Assembly: GCA_938008535.1 (NCBI GenBank)
Contig: CALLKF010000085.1
Span: forward strand, 1 to 24,617
Source: an uncultured Saprospirales bacterium
GTDB lineage: Bacteria; Bacteroidota; Bacteroidia; Chitinophagales; JADIYW01
Length of the DNA stretch: 24,617 nucleotides
Direction of reading: 5' to 3'
Each line of letters starts with the position of its first letter. The first letter of the stretch is position 1. The position numbers and the translations under genes were made by a program. Shown here piece by piece: positions 1 to 8,699 of the stretch. Under the pieces are notes generated by a model. It saw only the letters and a list, made by a program, of their open reading frames with translations, made no database searches and had not been told where the DNA came from.

Positions 1-1
1 C

Positions 2-187
2 ATTACAGGGCTATCTTATTATGAAGTAAATTTTGTTATTTTCATATTAGTATATCCTTTATTGTTGATTGTTTCGCCTATTGTGTACATGATTCAAAAA
101 TCTAGACTCCGGGCTATTAAAAAAAGGCCATCTTGGGTACAAAAAAATAATCTTTCGATAAAGCGTACAGAAAAAACTTTCTTGTGA
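2..187 (+). CDS. C-terminal end of an unrecognised membrane protein (5'-partial)
   Basis: An open frame enters from the left edge and runs 61 codons to a TGA at 185-187. It begins I-T-G-L-S-Y-Y-E-V. Residues 9-31 form one strongly hydrophobic stretch (V-N-F-V-I-F-I-L-V-Y-P-L-L and onward), which should be a membrane helix. A basic tail follows (R-L-R-A-I-K-K-R-P, then more K and R), which by the positive-inside rule should face the cytoplasm. The N-terminal part lies outside the window and I do not recognise the family. The frame could be spurious, but a hydrophobic helix followed by a basic tail is unlikely by chance. It lies on the left side of the suspected chimeric junction, so it may not come from the same replicon as the rest of the window. 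Confidence 0.5.
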   Translation: MTGLSYYEVNFVIFILVYPLLLIVSPIVYMIQKSRLRAIKKRPSWVQKNNLSIKRTEKTFL

Positions 188-535
188 GTCTTATTTGAAG
201 CGAATGAATGAAAAAGGGCTATTGCTCTCTAAAATTATCTTATTTCGACAGGTCTTTTCCAAATTCAGGAAAATTTCATAGGTGCTAACCACCAATTTTA
301 ACCATTAAAAAATTTGTGACAACTATTTACTACTAGTCATTATCTAAAGCATTCTTCCACTACTTTGAACATCTTAATTAAAAATTGACTGCTTTTATTT
401 TTTTCTATCAGGTTTATTTATACACATAAAATATTTCAATAATTCATCTCTTCTTTTTGTGCACATTTCCTTTTTTGCCCCTTCTTTTTTATGCACATTG
501 CTTTTTCCGCTGATCCTTTTTTATACTTTGTTGCT
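188..535. other. Intergenic stretch without recognisable gene
   Basis: This stretch of about 350 bases is AT-rich and becomes pyrimidine-rich toward its right end (roughly 440-490). I see no reading frame worth calling, no clear terminator hairpin and no clean TAnnTTTG promoter box. A loose TACTTTG near 361 is one base short of the consensus spacing. Confidence 0.5.
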
Positions 536-988
536 ATGGATACATTTATCACAAAACCCATCAAAACCTTAGTTCAAGTAAACAATGAGGCAATTGAATC
601 CTTATTAGCCAATGCACAAGAACAAGGTCAGATAATTATTCATTGCTTGCATTATGGCTGTTCTAGTGAGTGCGGTAAAACTTTAAAATGTGAGCTTAAG
701 ATTAATCCTAACGTACAACTTATTCCAACAAATGGTTCTAGGCCTTCAAAGCTAATTCAAACCCTTAATATCAATCTGCCACCTGGTAGAACCTTTAAGA
801 ACAGTTATGGTACTGAATTCACGTTGATCTTTACTGGGCTACCTAAAAATTGTACTGAATTTGATTTTATTGAACCGGATGAAGGCGGGAAAGGCTGGGA
901 AGCAAAGAACATTAAAAGAAATAAAACAGATGTATATAAACTCTTTATATCACCAACAGGTGCTTGGGAAGGGGAGACTATATTTTAA
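536..988 (+). CDS. Hypothetical protein, about 150 aa
   Basis: The frame is open from an ATG at 491, but I prefer the internal ATG at 536. The 15 residues before it continue the pyrimidine-rich non-coding stretch, while the sequence after it (M-D-T-F-I-T-K-P-I-K) reads like a normal N-terminus. The protein has about 150 residues and no signal peptide or membrane segment. A small cysteine group (H-C-L-H-Y-G-C-S-S-E-C-G-K) near residues 38-50 could bind a metal, which is inference only. A later stretch, F-T-L-I-F-T-G-L-P followed by F-D-F-I-E-P, resembles a beta-rich module I associate with Bacteroidota proteins of unknown role; that is recollection, not a search. The next gene, a DnaB-like ATPase fragment, follows after 93 bp. 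No function can be assigned. Confidence 0.55.
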   Translation: MDTFITKPIKTLVQVNNEAIESLLANAQEQGQIIIHCLHYGCSSECGKTLKCELKINPNVQLIPTNGSRPSKLIQTLNINLPPGRTFKNSYGTEFTLIFTGLPKNCTEFDFIEPDEGGKGWEAKNIKRNKTDVYKLFISPTGAWEGETIF

Positions 989-1081
989 ATGAATTTCGGG
1001 AGTTTCAACCATTGGCAACATCCTACTCTGTAAATAGATGGCAAACTGATCACTTAAATTACCATCCCAAAATATACCACC

Positions 1082-4000
1082 ATGCAGTCGCTTAAACAGT
1101 TATTAGAAAAAGAAATGGATCACCTTATCAACCTACAACATATAGATAAGGATAATAATGCTATTTCATCTGGGTTCCCCAATCTTGATCGTGCAATTAA
1201 CGGATTTAAGCCAAAGCATCTTTATTTATTGGCATCTAAACCCTGCACTGGGAAAACGGCATTTCTATTGAATATCATGATGCATCTGTTGGTTAATAAA
1301 ACGAACCCAATTAAAGTGCTAATGGTTAGTCCAGATATAAGTGGCTTCGAGTTGGTTAAAAGAATAATCAGTCTTTATTCTTCCACCGAAATGAGTAAAA
1401 TATTTGATCAAATTACTGATCCTGAAGTATTAGAAAACATATATGTTAAAATGGATGAACTAAAGGACCTCTCTAATAACTTATTGATTGAGGATCATCC
1501 CATCTGTACAATTCCTGGTTTGAGAGCACAAATAGAAAGTATGGAGCAGAAACCAGGTTTTATTATGATTGATAATTTAGATCGTATTACCCTGCCCGAA
1601 GCTGTTGATCCTGTTACAGGTTGCCATAGTGATATGCAATGGGTAGAAGTTTATACTACTCCTAAATTTGAAGCACCAAGATTAGAAGATGTTACAGTTT
1701 GTCAAAATGCTGACTCATTAACTTTAACAGCTCATGTTACATACCCGTTAGATTTATTAACTGACGGATATGATAACTTTACATTCTTAACATCACAAGT
1801 AGAATTCTTTGATAATACAGGAACTGGAGGATTACCTTTCACATCTCTTGGTATTGCCACAGTTCCTTTAGATCCATTTAATGGAATTGTTGAAGGATTG
1901 GCTACATTAACTATCCCAACTATTGGTGCAGACTACGATTATACAGTACCTGGTACTTATGACATTGGTGCAATCACAGAACAATTATGGTTAAATTTAT
2001 TCTTGTTTGATGTATTCCAATGTAACTCTGATATTGCTACCGCTTCGGTTACTGTAGTTGAAGCACCAGAAGCACCATCAGTTAGAGATTTATCTATTTG
2101 TTCTGGTAACTCAGTTATATTAACTGCATCAGGAGCTGATAGTGCAACATTCACTTGGTATGATGCTGCTGATTTATTACATGCAATTCAAGTTGGTGCA
2201 CAATTAAATACACCAGTTTTAACTGCTACTACTAAATACTGGGTGGCTCAAAATGTTAACGGTTGTGGAAGTCCTGCAACAGAGGTTACTGTTACTGTAA
2301 ATCCTTTACCAGCAACACCTGCTCCAACTGCTACACCAAATCCTTTATGTGAAGGTGCTACATTAAACTTAGCAGCTAATGTTGCTGGTTTGTTATATAC
2401 ATGGTCTGGTCCAAATGGATTTGTTTCACATGCACAAGACACTTCTATTTTAAATGTTAATGAAACTCAACATCAAGGTATTTATACTTTAATAGTTACG
2501 AATCCAAATACTGGTTGTTCATCTTTAGCTGGAAGCACTCCGTTTGTAGATGTTATTCCAACTCCAGAGCCACCATCAATTACATCAAACAGTCCTTTAT
2601 GTGAAGGTGAAGATTTAATATTGACTGCTTCTGTAGTAGCTGGTTCTACTTTATATACTTGGTATGGTCCAACTGGTGCTATCATTGGTACTTCTGTTGC
2701 TCCAACATTTACAGTTCCTGCAATTACGGTTGCTCAAGCTGGAAATTATAGTGTTACTGTTACTGTTGGTATTGGTTGTGTATCACAAAAAGCAACAACC
2801 ACAGTAGTTGTTAAACCGAAACCAGTTGCTCCAATAATTGATCCAGTAATTGTTACACTTTGCGAACGTGATTCAATTACGATTTGTGCTACTTCAACAT
2901 CTGTTAAACCAATTTATGCTTGGTCTGGTCCAAATGGATTTTCATCAAACTCTAATTGTATTTCATTAACAAATGTTTCTGTTGCAACATCTGGTTGGTA
3001 CTATGTTTGTGTTTCTGTTGATGGATGTATTTCAGATAAAGATTCAGTTTTAGTTACTGTTAATCCATCGCCTACAATTGATACTGTATTTAGCAATGCA
3101 CCTATATGCGAACACCAAACGTTACAGTTAACGATTAATGTAGCACAAGGTTCACCTTATTCATTTGTATGGTCAGGTCCAAACGGATATACTTCAACAG
3201 TACAAAATCCTTCAATAACAAATGTTACTGAAGTTCAACATCAAGGATTCTATACAGTTGTAGTTACTGATACATTAACAGGATGTACAACATATCCTAG
3301 ATCTATATATGTTGAAATCAATGCATTCCCTGATAAATTAATTGCAAACAATACTGGACCAGTTTGTGAAGGTTTCCCTTTCACATTAGATGCAACTAAA
3401 GTATTTGGTGCTACTTATTTCTGGCAAGGACCAAATGTTGCAGATACATTTACAGTAGTATACCCAGTACATACAGTAACTATTGACCCATCAACTCCAT
3501 CTCAAACTGGAACTTGGACTGTTACAGTTACCTTAGCTGGTGGTTGTGTTGATTCTGCTAAAACAGACGTTATTGTTTATGCAAATCCAATCGCTGACGC
3601 TGGAATAGATACATCAGTTATTCAAGGAACTATCTATCAATTACATGGTTTAGGTGGTATCACATTCAATTGGACACCAAATACTTTCTTAGATCATGAT
3701 AATATTCCTAATCCATTATTCTTTACAGAAAATGCACCTTTAGGACCTAATCCATTTACTTTAACAGTTTGGGATTTACATGGTTGTACGGATAAAGACA
3801 CAGTAGTAATTACAGTGTTACCTAATACAGATTTAATTATACCAGATATCATTACACCAAATGGTGATGGATTAAATGATACATGGATTTTAGGTCATAT
3901 TGAAAATATAGAAGGTTATACAATTCAAATATTCGCTCGTGGTGGTGCATTAGTTTATAGTTCAACAAACTACAGCAATGCAAATGGTTTTGACGGTACA

Positions 4001-4093
4001 TATAAAGGTACAACATTACCAGACGGTGCATATTGGTTTGTGATTACAGCACCTACTAAAACGTACAAAGGCGCATTACACATTAAAAGATAA
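1082..4093 (+). CDS. Chimeric frame: DnaB-like ATPase fragment joined to a T9SS Ig-repeat adhesin
   Basis: One open frame of 1003 codons contains two unrelated proteins. Residues 1-170 are a DnaB-helicase-type RecA domain: S-S-G-F-P-N-L-D-R near 29-37, Walker A A-S-K-P-C-T-G-K-T at 51-59 (K58) and Walker B I-M-I-D at 161-164. The domain stops there, so its second half is missing. From about residue 176 the sequence is a cell-surface adhesin, starting inside a repeat (D-P-V-T-G-C). It has about seven Ig-like units with a leading Cys and W-S-G-P-N-G-like strands, a PKD-like unit, and a type B T9SS sorting domain at about 918-1003 (T-P-N-G-D-G-L-N-D). There is no signal peptide, which a T9SS cargo needs. 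A 20-base direct repeat (2402-2421 and 2921-2940) falls in frame. The ATG at 1082 belongs to the ATPase part; the adhesin's true start is missing. The next gene, a PorP/SprF protein, fits as the adhesin's partner. Confidence 0.8.
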   Translation: MQSLKQLLEKEMDHLINLQHIDKDNNAISSGFPNLDRAINGFKPKHLYLLASKPCTGKTAFLLNIMMHLLVNKTNPIKVLMVSPDISGFELVKRIISLYSSTEMSKIFDQITDPEVLENIYVKMDELKDLSNNLLIEDHPICTIPGLRAQIESMEQKPGFIMIDNLDRITLPEAVDPVTGCHSDMQWVEVYTTPKFEAPRLEDVTVCQNADSLTLTAHVTYPLDLLTDGYDNFTFLTSQVEFFDNTGTGGLPFTSLGIATVPLDPFNGIVEGLATLTIPTIGADYDYTVPGTYDIGAITEQLWLNLFLFDVFQCNSDIATASVTVVEAPEAPSVRDLSICSGNSVILTASGADSATFTWYDAADLLHAIQVGAQLNTPVLTATTKYWVAQNVNGCGSPATEVTVTVNPLPATPAPTATPNPLCEGATLNLAANVAGLLYTWSGPNGFVSHAQDTSILNVNETQHQGIYTLIVTNPNTGCSSLAGSTPFVDVIPTPEPPSITSNSPLCEGEDLILTASVVAGSTLYTWYGPTGAIIGTSVAPTFTVPAITVAQAGNYSVTVTVGIGCVSQKATTTVVVKPKPVAPIIDPVIVTLCERDSITICATSTSVKPIYAWSGPNGFSSNSNCISLTNVSVATSGWYYVCVSVDGCISDKDSVLVTVNPSPTIDTVFSNAPICEHQTLQLTINVAQGSPYSFVWSGPNGYTSTVQNPSITNVTEVQHQGFYTVVVTDTLTGCTTYPRSIYVEINAFPDKLIANNTGPVCEGFPFTLDATKVFGATYFWQGPNVADTFTVVYPVHTVTIDPSTPSQTGTWTVTVTLAGGCVDSAKTDVIVYANPIADAGIDTSVIQGTIYQLHGLGGITFNWTPNTFLDHDNIPNPLFFTENAPLGPNPFTLTVWDLHGCTDKDTVVITVLPNTDLIIPDIITPNGDGLNDTWILGHIENIEGYTIQIFARGGALVYSSTNYSNANGFDGTYKGTTLPDGAYWFVITAPTKTYKGALHIKR
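1583..1615 (+). other. Suspected chimeric junction between ATPase and adhesin sequence
   Basis: The ATPase homology ends just after I-D-N-L-D-R-I-T and the adhesin repeat is already under way at D-P-V-T-G-C, so the join lies within this short interval. Leucine codon use changes here: only 6 of 23 leucines before it are TTA and 11 are CTN, while 13 of the first 16 leucines after it are TTA. Whether the join arose in assembly or in the organism cannot be told from the sequence. Confidence 0.65.
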
Positions 4094-4137
4094 TTAAAGG
4101 AATGAAGCTAAATAATAATCTAAGTAAAATCATAAAA

Positions 4138-5691
4138 ATGAAAATAAATAAAATAATCAGCTTAGTTGCCTTGTTAATTGCTGGATTTCAGTTGTCAAAT
4201 GCTCAACAGATGCCAGTATATAACAACTACTTTCTAAATCCGTTCTATTATAATCCTGCTCGTGCAGGTACGGATCCTGATGGTGGTCGTATTAACTTAG
4301 GTTTCCAAAAACAATGGGATAGAATTCCTTCAGGACCTATCTCTACATATGGTAGCTGGGATGGAAGAATTAAGAGTTCTAATATGGCTTTGGGTGCTAC
4401 TATTTACCATGATAGAACAACTAAAAGTTGGCAAAATACTGGTGGAAGTTTAGCTTATGCTTACCACATTCCATTCAAAAAAGATAAAACTCATTTTTTA
4501 TCTATTGGTTTGCAAGCTGGTGTTAATTCTTTTAATTTGCACGACTTTACTCCAAATGAGTTTGAACCAGGATTAACAGGAAGAAGTGTAAACTTTGATT
4601 TGTCTGTTGGTATCAACTATCACTGGAAAGGATTAAATGTTGGTTTCTCTGTACCACAAGTATTAGGAAACAAAATTAAATTCAAAAATACAAATCCTTC
4701 TATAGACAGATCTACTACAGTTCAACGTCAGTATATGTTTATGGCTAGTTACGATGCTAAATTAGGTAAGAAAAAAGATTGGACTTTTTCTCCATTTATT
4801 ATGGTGAATTTTGTTAAAAAATCTTTACCAGTTTATTTAGATATCACAGTTATGGCTGCATATAAGCATTTAGCTTGGTTAGCTATAGGGTATGATAATG
4901 GTGGTGGTTTAAAACCAAATGGTGATGCTAAAGGTTTCTTTTCACCAAATGCAGCTGGTTTACATGCTACTGCAGGTGTTAGTGTGAAGGAATTAGTTGA
5001 TATCAACTATACATTTAAATCAACTTTTGGTAAAAAAGGTAACTTAACTGCATCAAACTTAGGTTTTACACATGAAATTTTATTAAGCTTTAGATTGAAA
5101 CGTAAAACTGATCAATCTGAATTTGATAAACACAAAAAGAAAACGGAAGAAGATATTGCTAAGGTTAACCAAAAAGCTGATGATGCTGGTAAAAAAGCAG
5201 ATGATGCAATGGCAAAAACTGATTCTTTAGGTCAATCTTTAGGTGATAAAATTTCAGCTGTTGAAAAAACTGCAAATGACTCGAAATCAGCTTCTGATAA
5301 AAATACTACTGACATCGAAAAATTAGGTTCTCGTTTAGATAATATCGTTTACAAAAAATTCGGTTCAGTTTACTTTGAAGTGGATAAATTTGCTTTGACT
5401 GATGAAGCTAAAGCAAGCATTGATGCTTTCAAAACTAAACTTGCGGAAATGAAAGGTAACTACTTCATCTATTTAACTGGTAATGCTTCTTCTGAAGGTG
5501 GTACTGCTTACAACCAAGCATTATCTGCTAAACGTTGTGATGCAGTTAAACGTTATTTAGAAGGTATCGGTATTTCACAAAGAGTATTATTATTGCCTTA
5601 TGGTGAAAACTCTTGGGTAACTGAAAAACAAGGTGCTGAAGAAGACAGAGCTAAAAATAGACGTGTAGATATTTACTTAAGTGGTGAATAA
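4138..5691 (+). CDS. PorP/SprF-family T9SS outer-membrane protein fused to OmpA domain
   Basis: The ATG at 4138 gives a clean signal peptide (M-K-I-N-K-I-I-S-L-V-A-L-L-I-A-G, then S-N-A before Q-Q). An in-frame ATG at 4102 would add 12 residues in front of it and is less likely. Residues 25 to about 320 are a PorP/SprF beta-barrel domain, with the typical opening Y-N-N-Y-F-L-N-P-F-Y-Y-N-P-A-R-A-G. Residues 322 to about 400 are charged and Ala/Lys/Asp-rich, probably a coiled-coil spacer. Residues 407-517 are an OmpA-like peptidoglycan-binding domain (G-S-V-Y-F-E-V-D-K, then R-A-K-N-R-R-V-D-I near the end). SprF proteins are needed for secretion or surface attachment of SprB-type adhesins, and this gene follows such an adhesin by 44 bp. 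The fusion would tie the partner to the cell wall, which is inference. A terminator follows. Confidence 0.9.
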   Translation: MKINKIISLVALLIAGFQLSNAQQMPVYNNYFLNPFYYNPARAGTDPDGGRINLGFQKQWDRIPSGPISTYGSWDGRIKSSNMALGATIYHDRTTKSWQNTGGSLAYAYHIPFKKDKTHFLSIGLQAGVNSFNLHDFTPNEFEPGLTGRSVNFDLSVGINYHWKGLNVGFSVPQVLGNKIKFKNTNPSIDRSTTVQRQYMFMASYDAKLGKKKDWTFSPFIMVNFVKKSLPVYLDITVMAAYKHLAWLAIGYDNGGGLKPNGDAKGFFSPNAAGLHATAGVSVKELVDINYTFKSTFGKKGNLTASNLGFTHEILLSFRLKRKTDQSEFDKHKKKTEEDIAKVNQKADDAGKKADDAMAKTDSLGQSLGDKISAVEKTANDSKSASDKNTTDIEKLGSRLDNIVYKKFGSVYFEVDKFALTDEAKASIDAFKTKLAEMKGNYFIYLTGNASSEGGTAYNQALSAKRCDAVKRYLEGIGISQRVLLLPYGENSWVTEKQGAEEDRAKNRRVDIYLSGE

Positions 5692-5710
5692 TACTACTAT
5701 CTTAAAATTA

Positions 5711-5742
5711 AAAAATCCCAAAGTTTAACTTTGGGATTTTTT
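5711..5742. terminator. Intrinsic terminator, probably bidirectional
   Basis: A perfect 13-bp inverted repeat (AAAAATCCCAAAG at 5711-5723, CTTTGGGATTTTT at 5729-5741) with a 5-base loop has an A-run on the left and a T-run on the right. It lies between the PorP-OmpA gene (ending at 5691) and the convergent fbp gene (ending at 5800), so it can stop transcription from both sides. Confidence 0.9.
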
Positions 5743-5799
5743 AATTATACTAAAACTGAAATCTAATTATTGAAATTTGAATTGTATTGCTTTTATAAT

Positions 5800-6789
5800 T
5801 TATTTTACCGAGTAACTTTCTGCTTTTTCAACTAAAGTTTTTGAACCTATATAAATAGTAGTTCTTTCGTGTAATTTTGTCGGAACGATTTCCAAAATCC
5901 GCTGTTGGCCATCAATAGCTTTACCACCAGCTTGTTCTTGCAAAAATGCCATTGGATTACATTCATACATCAACCGTAACTTTCCACCAGGTGTATCTTT
6001 CGTAGCTGGATAAAAAAAGATACCACCTTTTAATAAGTTACGATGTATATCTGCAACCATAGAACCAATATAGCGCAACGAAAATGCTTTTTTCTCTGTG
6101 TTCTCTTGGCAATATTCTATAAATAGTTTAGTTCCTTCAGTAAATGAATTAAAATTTCCTTGGTTGACAGAATATATTTTTGCATTTGATGGCGTTTGTA
6201 TGCTTGGATGAGACAAACAGAATTCGCCAATGGATGGTTCTAATGTAAAACCATTCACTCCATTTCCAGTTGTATACACCAGCATAGTAGAAGAACCATA
6301 TATAACATAACCAGCTGCAACCTGTTGGTCACCTTTTTGTAAAAAATCTTCTAAGATACAATTTTCTCCATGTTTAGAAATGCGTTTAAAAACGGAGAAA
6401 ATTGTACCAACTGGTGCAATTACGTCAATATTGCTTGAACCATCTAAAGGGTCAAATAAGACTACATAACTAGCATCTTTTCTATTGTCAAACGCTACAA
6501 ATGTATCTTCTTCTTCACTAGCAATTCCACAACATTCACCACTGTTTTTTAAACATTTAATTAAAATTGAATTAGCAAATTCATCTAATTTTTTTACTTC
6601 TTCACCTTGAATATTCGTCTTCTCCGCATCTCCTAAAATAGAATCTACCAAACCAGCTCTGCTCAAATCACGGTTTACAATTTTTGAAGCCAGACCAATG
6701 TCACGTAGCAAGCCAGAAAGTTCACCTGTTGCTTCTGGATATCGTTCTTGTTCTTCAATAATAAATTCATCTAAAGTTACTAATCGCAT
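5800..6789 (-). CDS. fbp: Class I fructose-1,6-bisphosphatase
   Basis: This 329-residue cytosolic enzyme hydrolyses fructose 1,6-bisphosphate to fructose 6-phosphate, the committed step of gluconeogenesis. Class I signatures are clear: N-I-Q-G-E-E near 59-64, the metal-binding acidic run S-E-E-E at 91-94, D-P-L-D-G-S-S-N at 113-120, R-Y-I-G-S-M-V-A-D-I-H-R at 239-250, and K-L-R-L-M-Y-E-C-N-P at 270-279, whose Glu is a metal ligand in the family. Length matches the family. The ATG is preceded by a consensus promoter and the gene stands alone, convergent with the PorP-OmpA gene and divergent from the acetyltransferase. I see nothing irregular in it. Confidence 0.96.
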   Translation of the reverse strand: MRLVTLDEFIIEEQERYPEATGELSGLLRDIGLASKIVNRDLSRAGLVDSILGDAEKTNIQGEEVKKLDEFANSILIKCLKNSGECCGIASEEEDTFVAFDNRKDASYVVLFDPLDGSSNIDVIAPVGTIFSVFKRISKHGENCILEDFLQKGDQQVAAGYVIYGSSTMLVYTTGNGVNGFTLEPSIGEFCLSHPSIQTPSNAKIYSVNQGNFNSFTEGTKLFIEYCQENTEKKAFSLRYIGSMVADIHRNLLKGGIFFYPATKDTPGGKLRLMYECNPMAFLQEQAGGKAIDGQQRILEIVPTKLHERTTIYIGSKTLVEKAESYSVK

Positions 6790-6806
6790 TTTTTTATTTT
6801 ATGCAA

Positions 6807-6835
6807 CAAAGATAAAAAAAATCACTTGCATTCAA
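6807..6835 (-). promoter_or_regulatory. Bacteroidota-type promoter of fbp
   Basis: Read on the minus strand there is TTG (6835-6833), 18 nt, then TATCTTTG (6814-6807). This matches the Bacteroidota primary sigma factor consensus of TTG and TAnnTTTG. It lies 18 bp upstream of the fbp ATG. Confidence 0.7.
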
Positions 6836-6948
6836 GGATATCATTGTACGTTTCAATAAAATCTAACTTCATAAACACAGTTTAATTTTTACTTAATAAC
6901 TGTTGTTTTATTTACAAGTTCTATTTGTCTATTTTAGTACTTCAATTT

Positions 6949-7407
6949 ATGAAAAAAAATTATTTAATACGAAAAGCAGAAGCAGTTGATTTAGTTCAAG
7001 TATATGCATTAATTAAAGAATTGGCTGCATTTGAAAAAGAACCAAATGAGCCAACCAATCCACTTAAAAAATTTGTTGAAGAAGGTACTTGTAAAAACCC
7101 AAGATATCATGTAATTGTTGCTGATGATAATGGAACTATTGTTGGTATTGCTTTGTATTATTATGGTTATTCAACATGGAAAGGTTCGATGATTTATTTA
7201 GATGATTTAGTAGTAAAAGAAACACATCGAAAACATGGAATTGGTAAGCGTTTAATGGATGAATTAATTTCAATTGCAAAAGAAGAAAAAATAAAACAAG
7301 TGCGTTGGCAAGTGTTAGATTGGAATGAAAATGCTATTAACTTTTATAAAAAATATCCAGTAACATTTGATGCAACATGGATAACCGTAAAACTAGAAAA
7401 CTTTTAA
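6949..7407 (+). CDS. GNAT-family N-acetyltransferase (SSAT-like)
   Basis: The protein has 152 residues from the ATG at 6949. The frame is open back to a TTG at 6925, but those eight codons add nothing and the ATG gives the usual GNAT opening (K-K-N-Y-L-I-R-K-A). The acetyl-CoA-binding motif A is H-R-K-H-G-I-G-K-R-L at 93-102 (pattern R-x-x-G-x-G), preceded by the strand I-Y-L-D-D-L-V-V. Motif B is W-N-E-N-A-I-N-F-Y-K-K at 125-135, with the Tyr often used as general acid. The W-N-E-x-x-I-N-F-Y-K stretch and overall length resemble the spermidine/diamine acetyltransferase subgroup, but the substrate cannot be fixed. Aspartate kinase starts 33 bp downstream and the two are probably co-transcribed. 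I see no clear promoter box. Confidence 0.88.
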   Translation: MKKNYLIRKAEAVDLVQVYALIKELAAFEKEPNEPTNPLKKFVEEGTCKNPRYHVIVADDNGTIVGIALYYYGYSTWKGSMIYLDDLVVKETHRKHGIGKRLMDELISIAKEEKIKQVRWQVLDWNENAINFYKKYPVTFDATWITVKLENF

Positions 7408-7440
7408 TTATAACGAATAACCTTTAACTTATAACATACG

Positions 7441-8694
7441 ATGAAAGTATTTAAATTTGGTGGTGCGTCGGTGAAAGATGCGAATGGAATAAAAAATGTA
7501 GCGTCGATTATTGAAAAATATGGCGAAAAGAATTTAGTAGTGGTAGTTTCTGCAACAGGAAAAACAACCAACGCTTTAGAAGAAGTAATACACGCTTATT
7601 TTAAAAATGAAGATGCTAAAGCAAAATTTGATATCGTAAAAAATAATCATCATACAATTTGTAAAGATTTGTTTGGAAATGAATCGCATGATGTTTTTGA
7701 TAAACTACAAAATATTTATGCAGAAGTTGATTGGCAATTAGAAGAAGATAGAAAAGAAAGTTATAACTATGTTTATGATCAAATTGTATCGCAAGGTGAA
7801 TTAATATCTTCTGTTATTTTAAGCGCTTATTTAAATGAAGTTGGTGTGGCAAACACTTGGTTAGATGTACGTGATGTGATGAAAACAGATGATACCTATC
7901 GTGAAGCAATAGTTGATTGGACAAAAACACAAGCGTTAATGAATACTGTTGTAAAACCATTAACAATAGACAGTATCGCTGTAACACAAGGTTTTATTGG
8001 CTGTACGGCTGAAAATTGCACTACAACATTAGGTCGTGAAGGTTCAGATTATACAGCAGCTATTTTTGCGAACATGTTGGATGCAGAAAATCAAACTATC
8101 TGGAAAGATGTGCCTGGTGTAATGAATGGCGATCCACGCGTTTTTGATGATGCTGTTTTTATGGATGAAATTTCTTTTAATGAAGCAGTTGAAATGACAT
8201 TTTATGGTGCTACCGTTATTCATCCTAAAACGATAAAACCATTGCAAAATAAAAATATTCCGTTGTTGGTAAAATCATTTATTAATCCAGAAGGCAAAGG
8301 AACTAAAGTTGGTGGAAACGATAATAACTTACCACCAATTAGAATTGTAAAAAACAATCAAGCGTTGATTACTTTACATACCAAAGATTTTTCTTTTGTA
8401 GAAGACGATGTAGTTGCCACTATATTTAACTCATTTTCTAAAGCAAACTTAAAATTGAATATGATGCAACAAGGCGCTATTTCGTTTGAAGCAGTTGTTG
8501 ACAATATTCCTGAGAAAATTGAGAAAATTAAAGCTGATTTACAAGATAAATTTGACTTTGTAATTGAAGAAAATTTATCCATTTTAACGATTCGCCATTA
8601 TACTAATTTTGATTTAATTAACAAACACAAAGGCGATAAGAACGCGATTTTGGAACAACGCAGACCAAGTACATACCAAGGATTATTGGTGTAG
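7441..8694 (+). CDS. lysC: Aspartate kinase (monofunctional)
   Basis: This 417-residue enzyme phosphorylates L-aspartate, the first step toward lysine, threonine, methionine and diaminopimelate. The N-terminus has the diagnostic K-F-G-G-A-S at 5-10. T-T-L-G-R-E-G-S-D-Y-T-A at 195-206 and W-K-D-V-P-G-V-M-N-G-D-P-R at 221-233 form the kinase core, and A-T-V-I-H-P-K-T-I-K-P follows at 257-267. Residues from about 300 are an ACT-type regulatory region. No homoserine dehydrogenase domain is attached, so this is not a ThrA-type fusion. The symbol follows the monofunctional enzyme; which pathway product inhibits it is unknown. Its stop lies 5 bp from the convergent end of the sugar operon. Confidence 0.94.
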   Translation: MKVFKFGGASVKDANGIKNVASIIEKYGEKNLVVVVSATGKTTNALEEVIHAYFKNEDAKAKFDIVKNNHHTICKDLFGNESHDVFDKLQNIYAEVDWQLEEDRKESYNYVYDQIVSQGELISSVILSAYLNEVGVANTWLDVRDVMKTDDTYREAIVDWTKTQALMNTVVKPLTIDSIAVTQGFIGCTAENCTTTLGREGSDYTAAIFANMLDAENQTIWKDVPGVMNGDPRVFDDAVFMDEISFNEAVEMTFYGATVIHPKTIKPLQNKNIPLLVKSFINPEGKGTKVGGNDNNLPPIRIVKNNQALITLHTKDFSFVEDDVVATIFNSFSKANLKLNMMQQGAISFEAVVDNIPEKIEKIKADLQDKFDFVIEENLSILTIRHYTNFDLINKHKGDKNAILEQRRPSTYQGLLV

Positions 8695-8699
8695 TAAGA

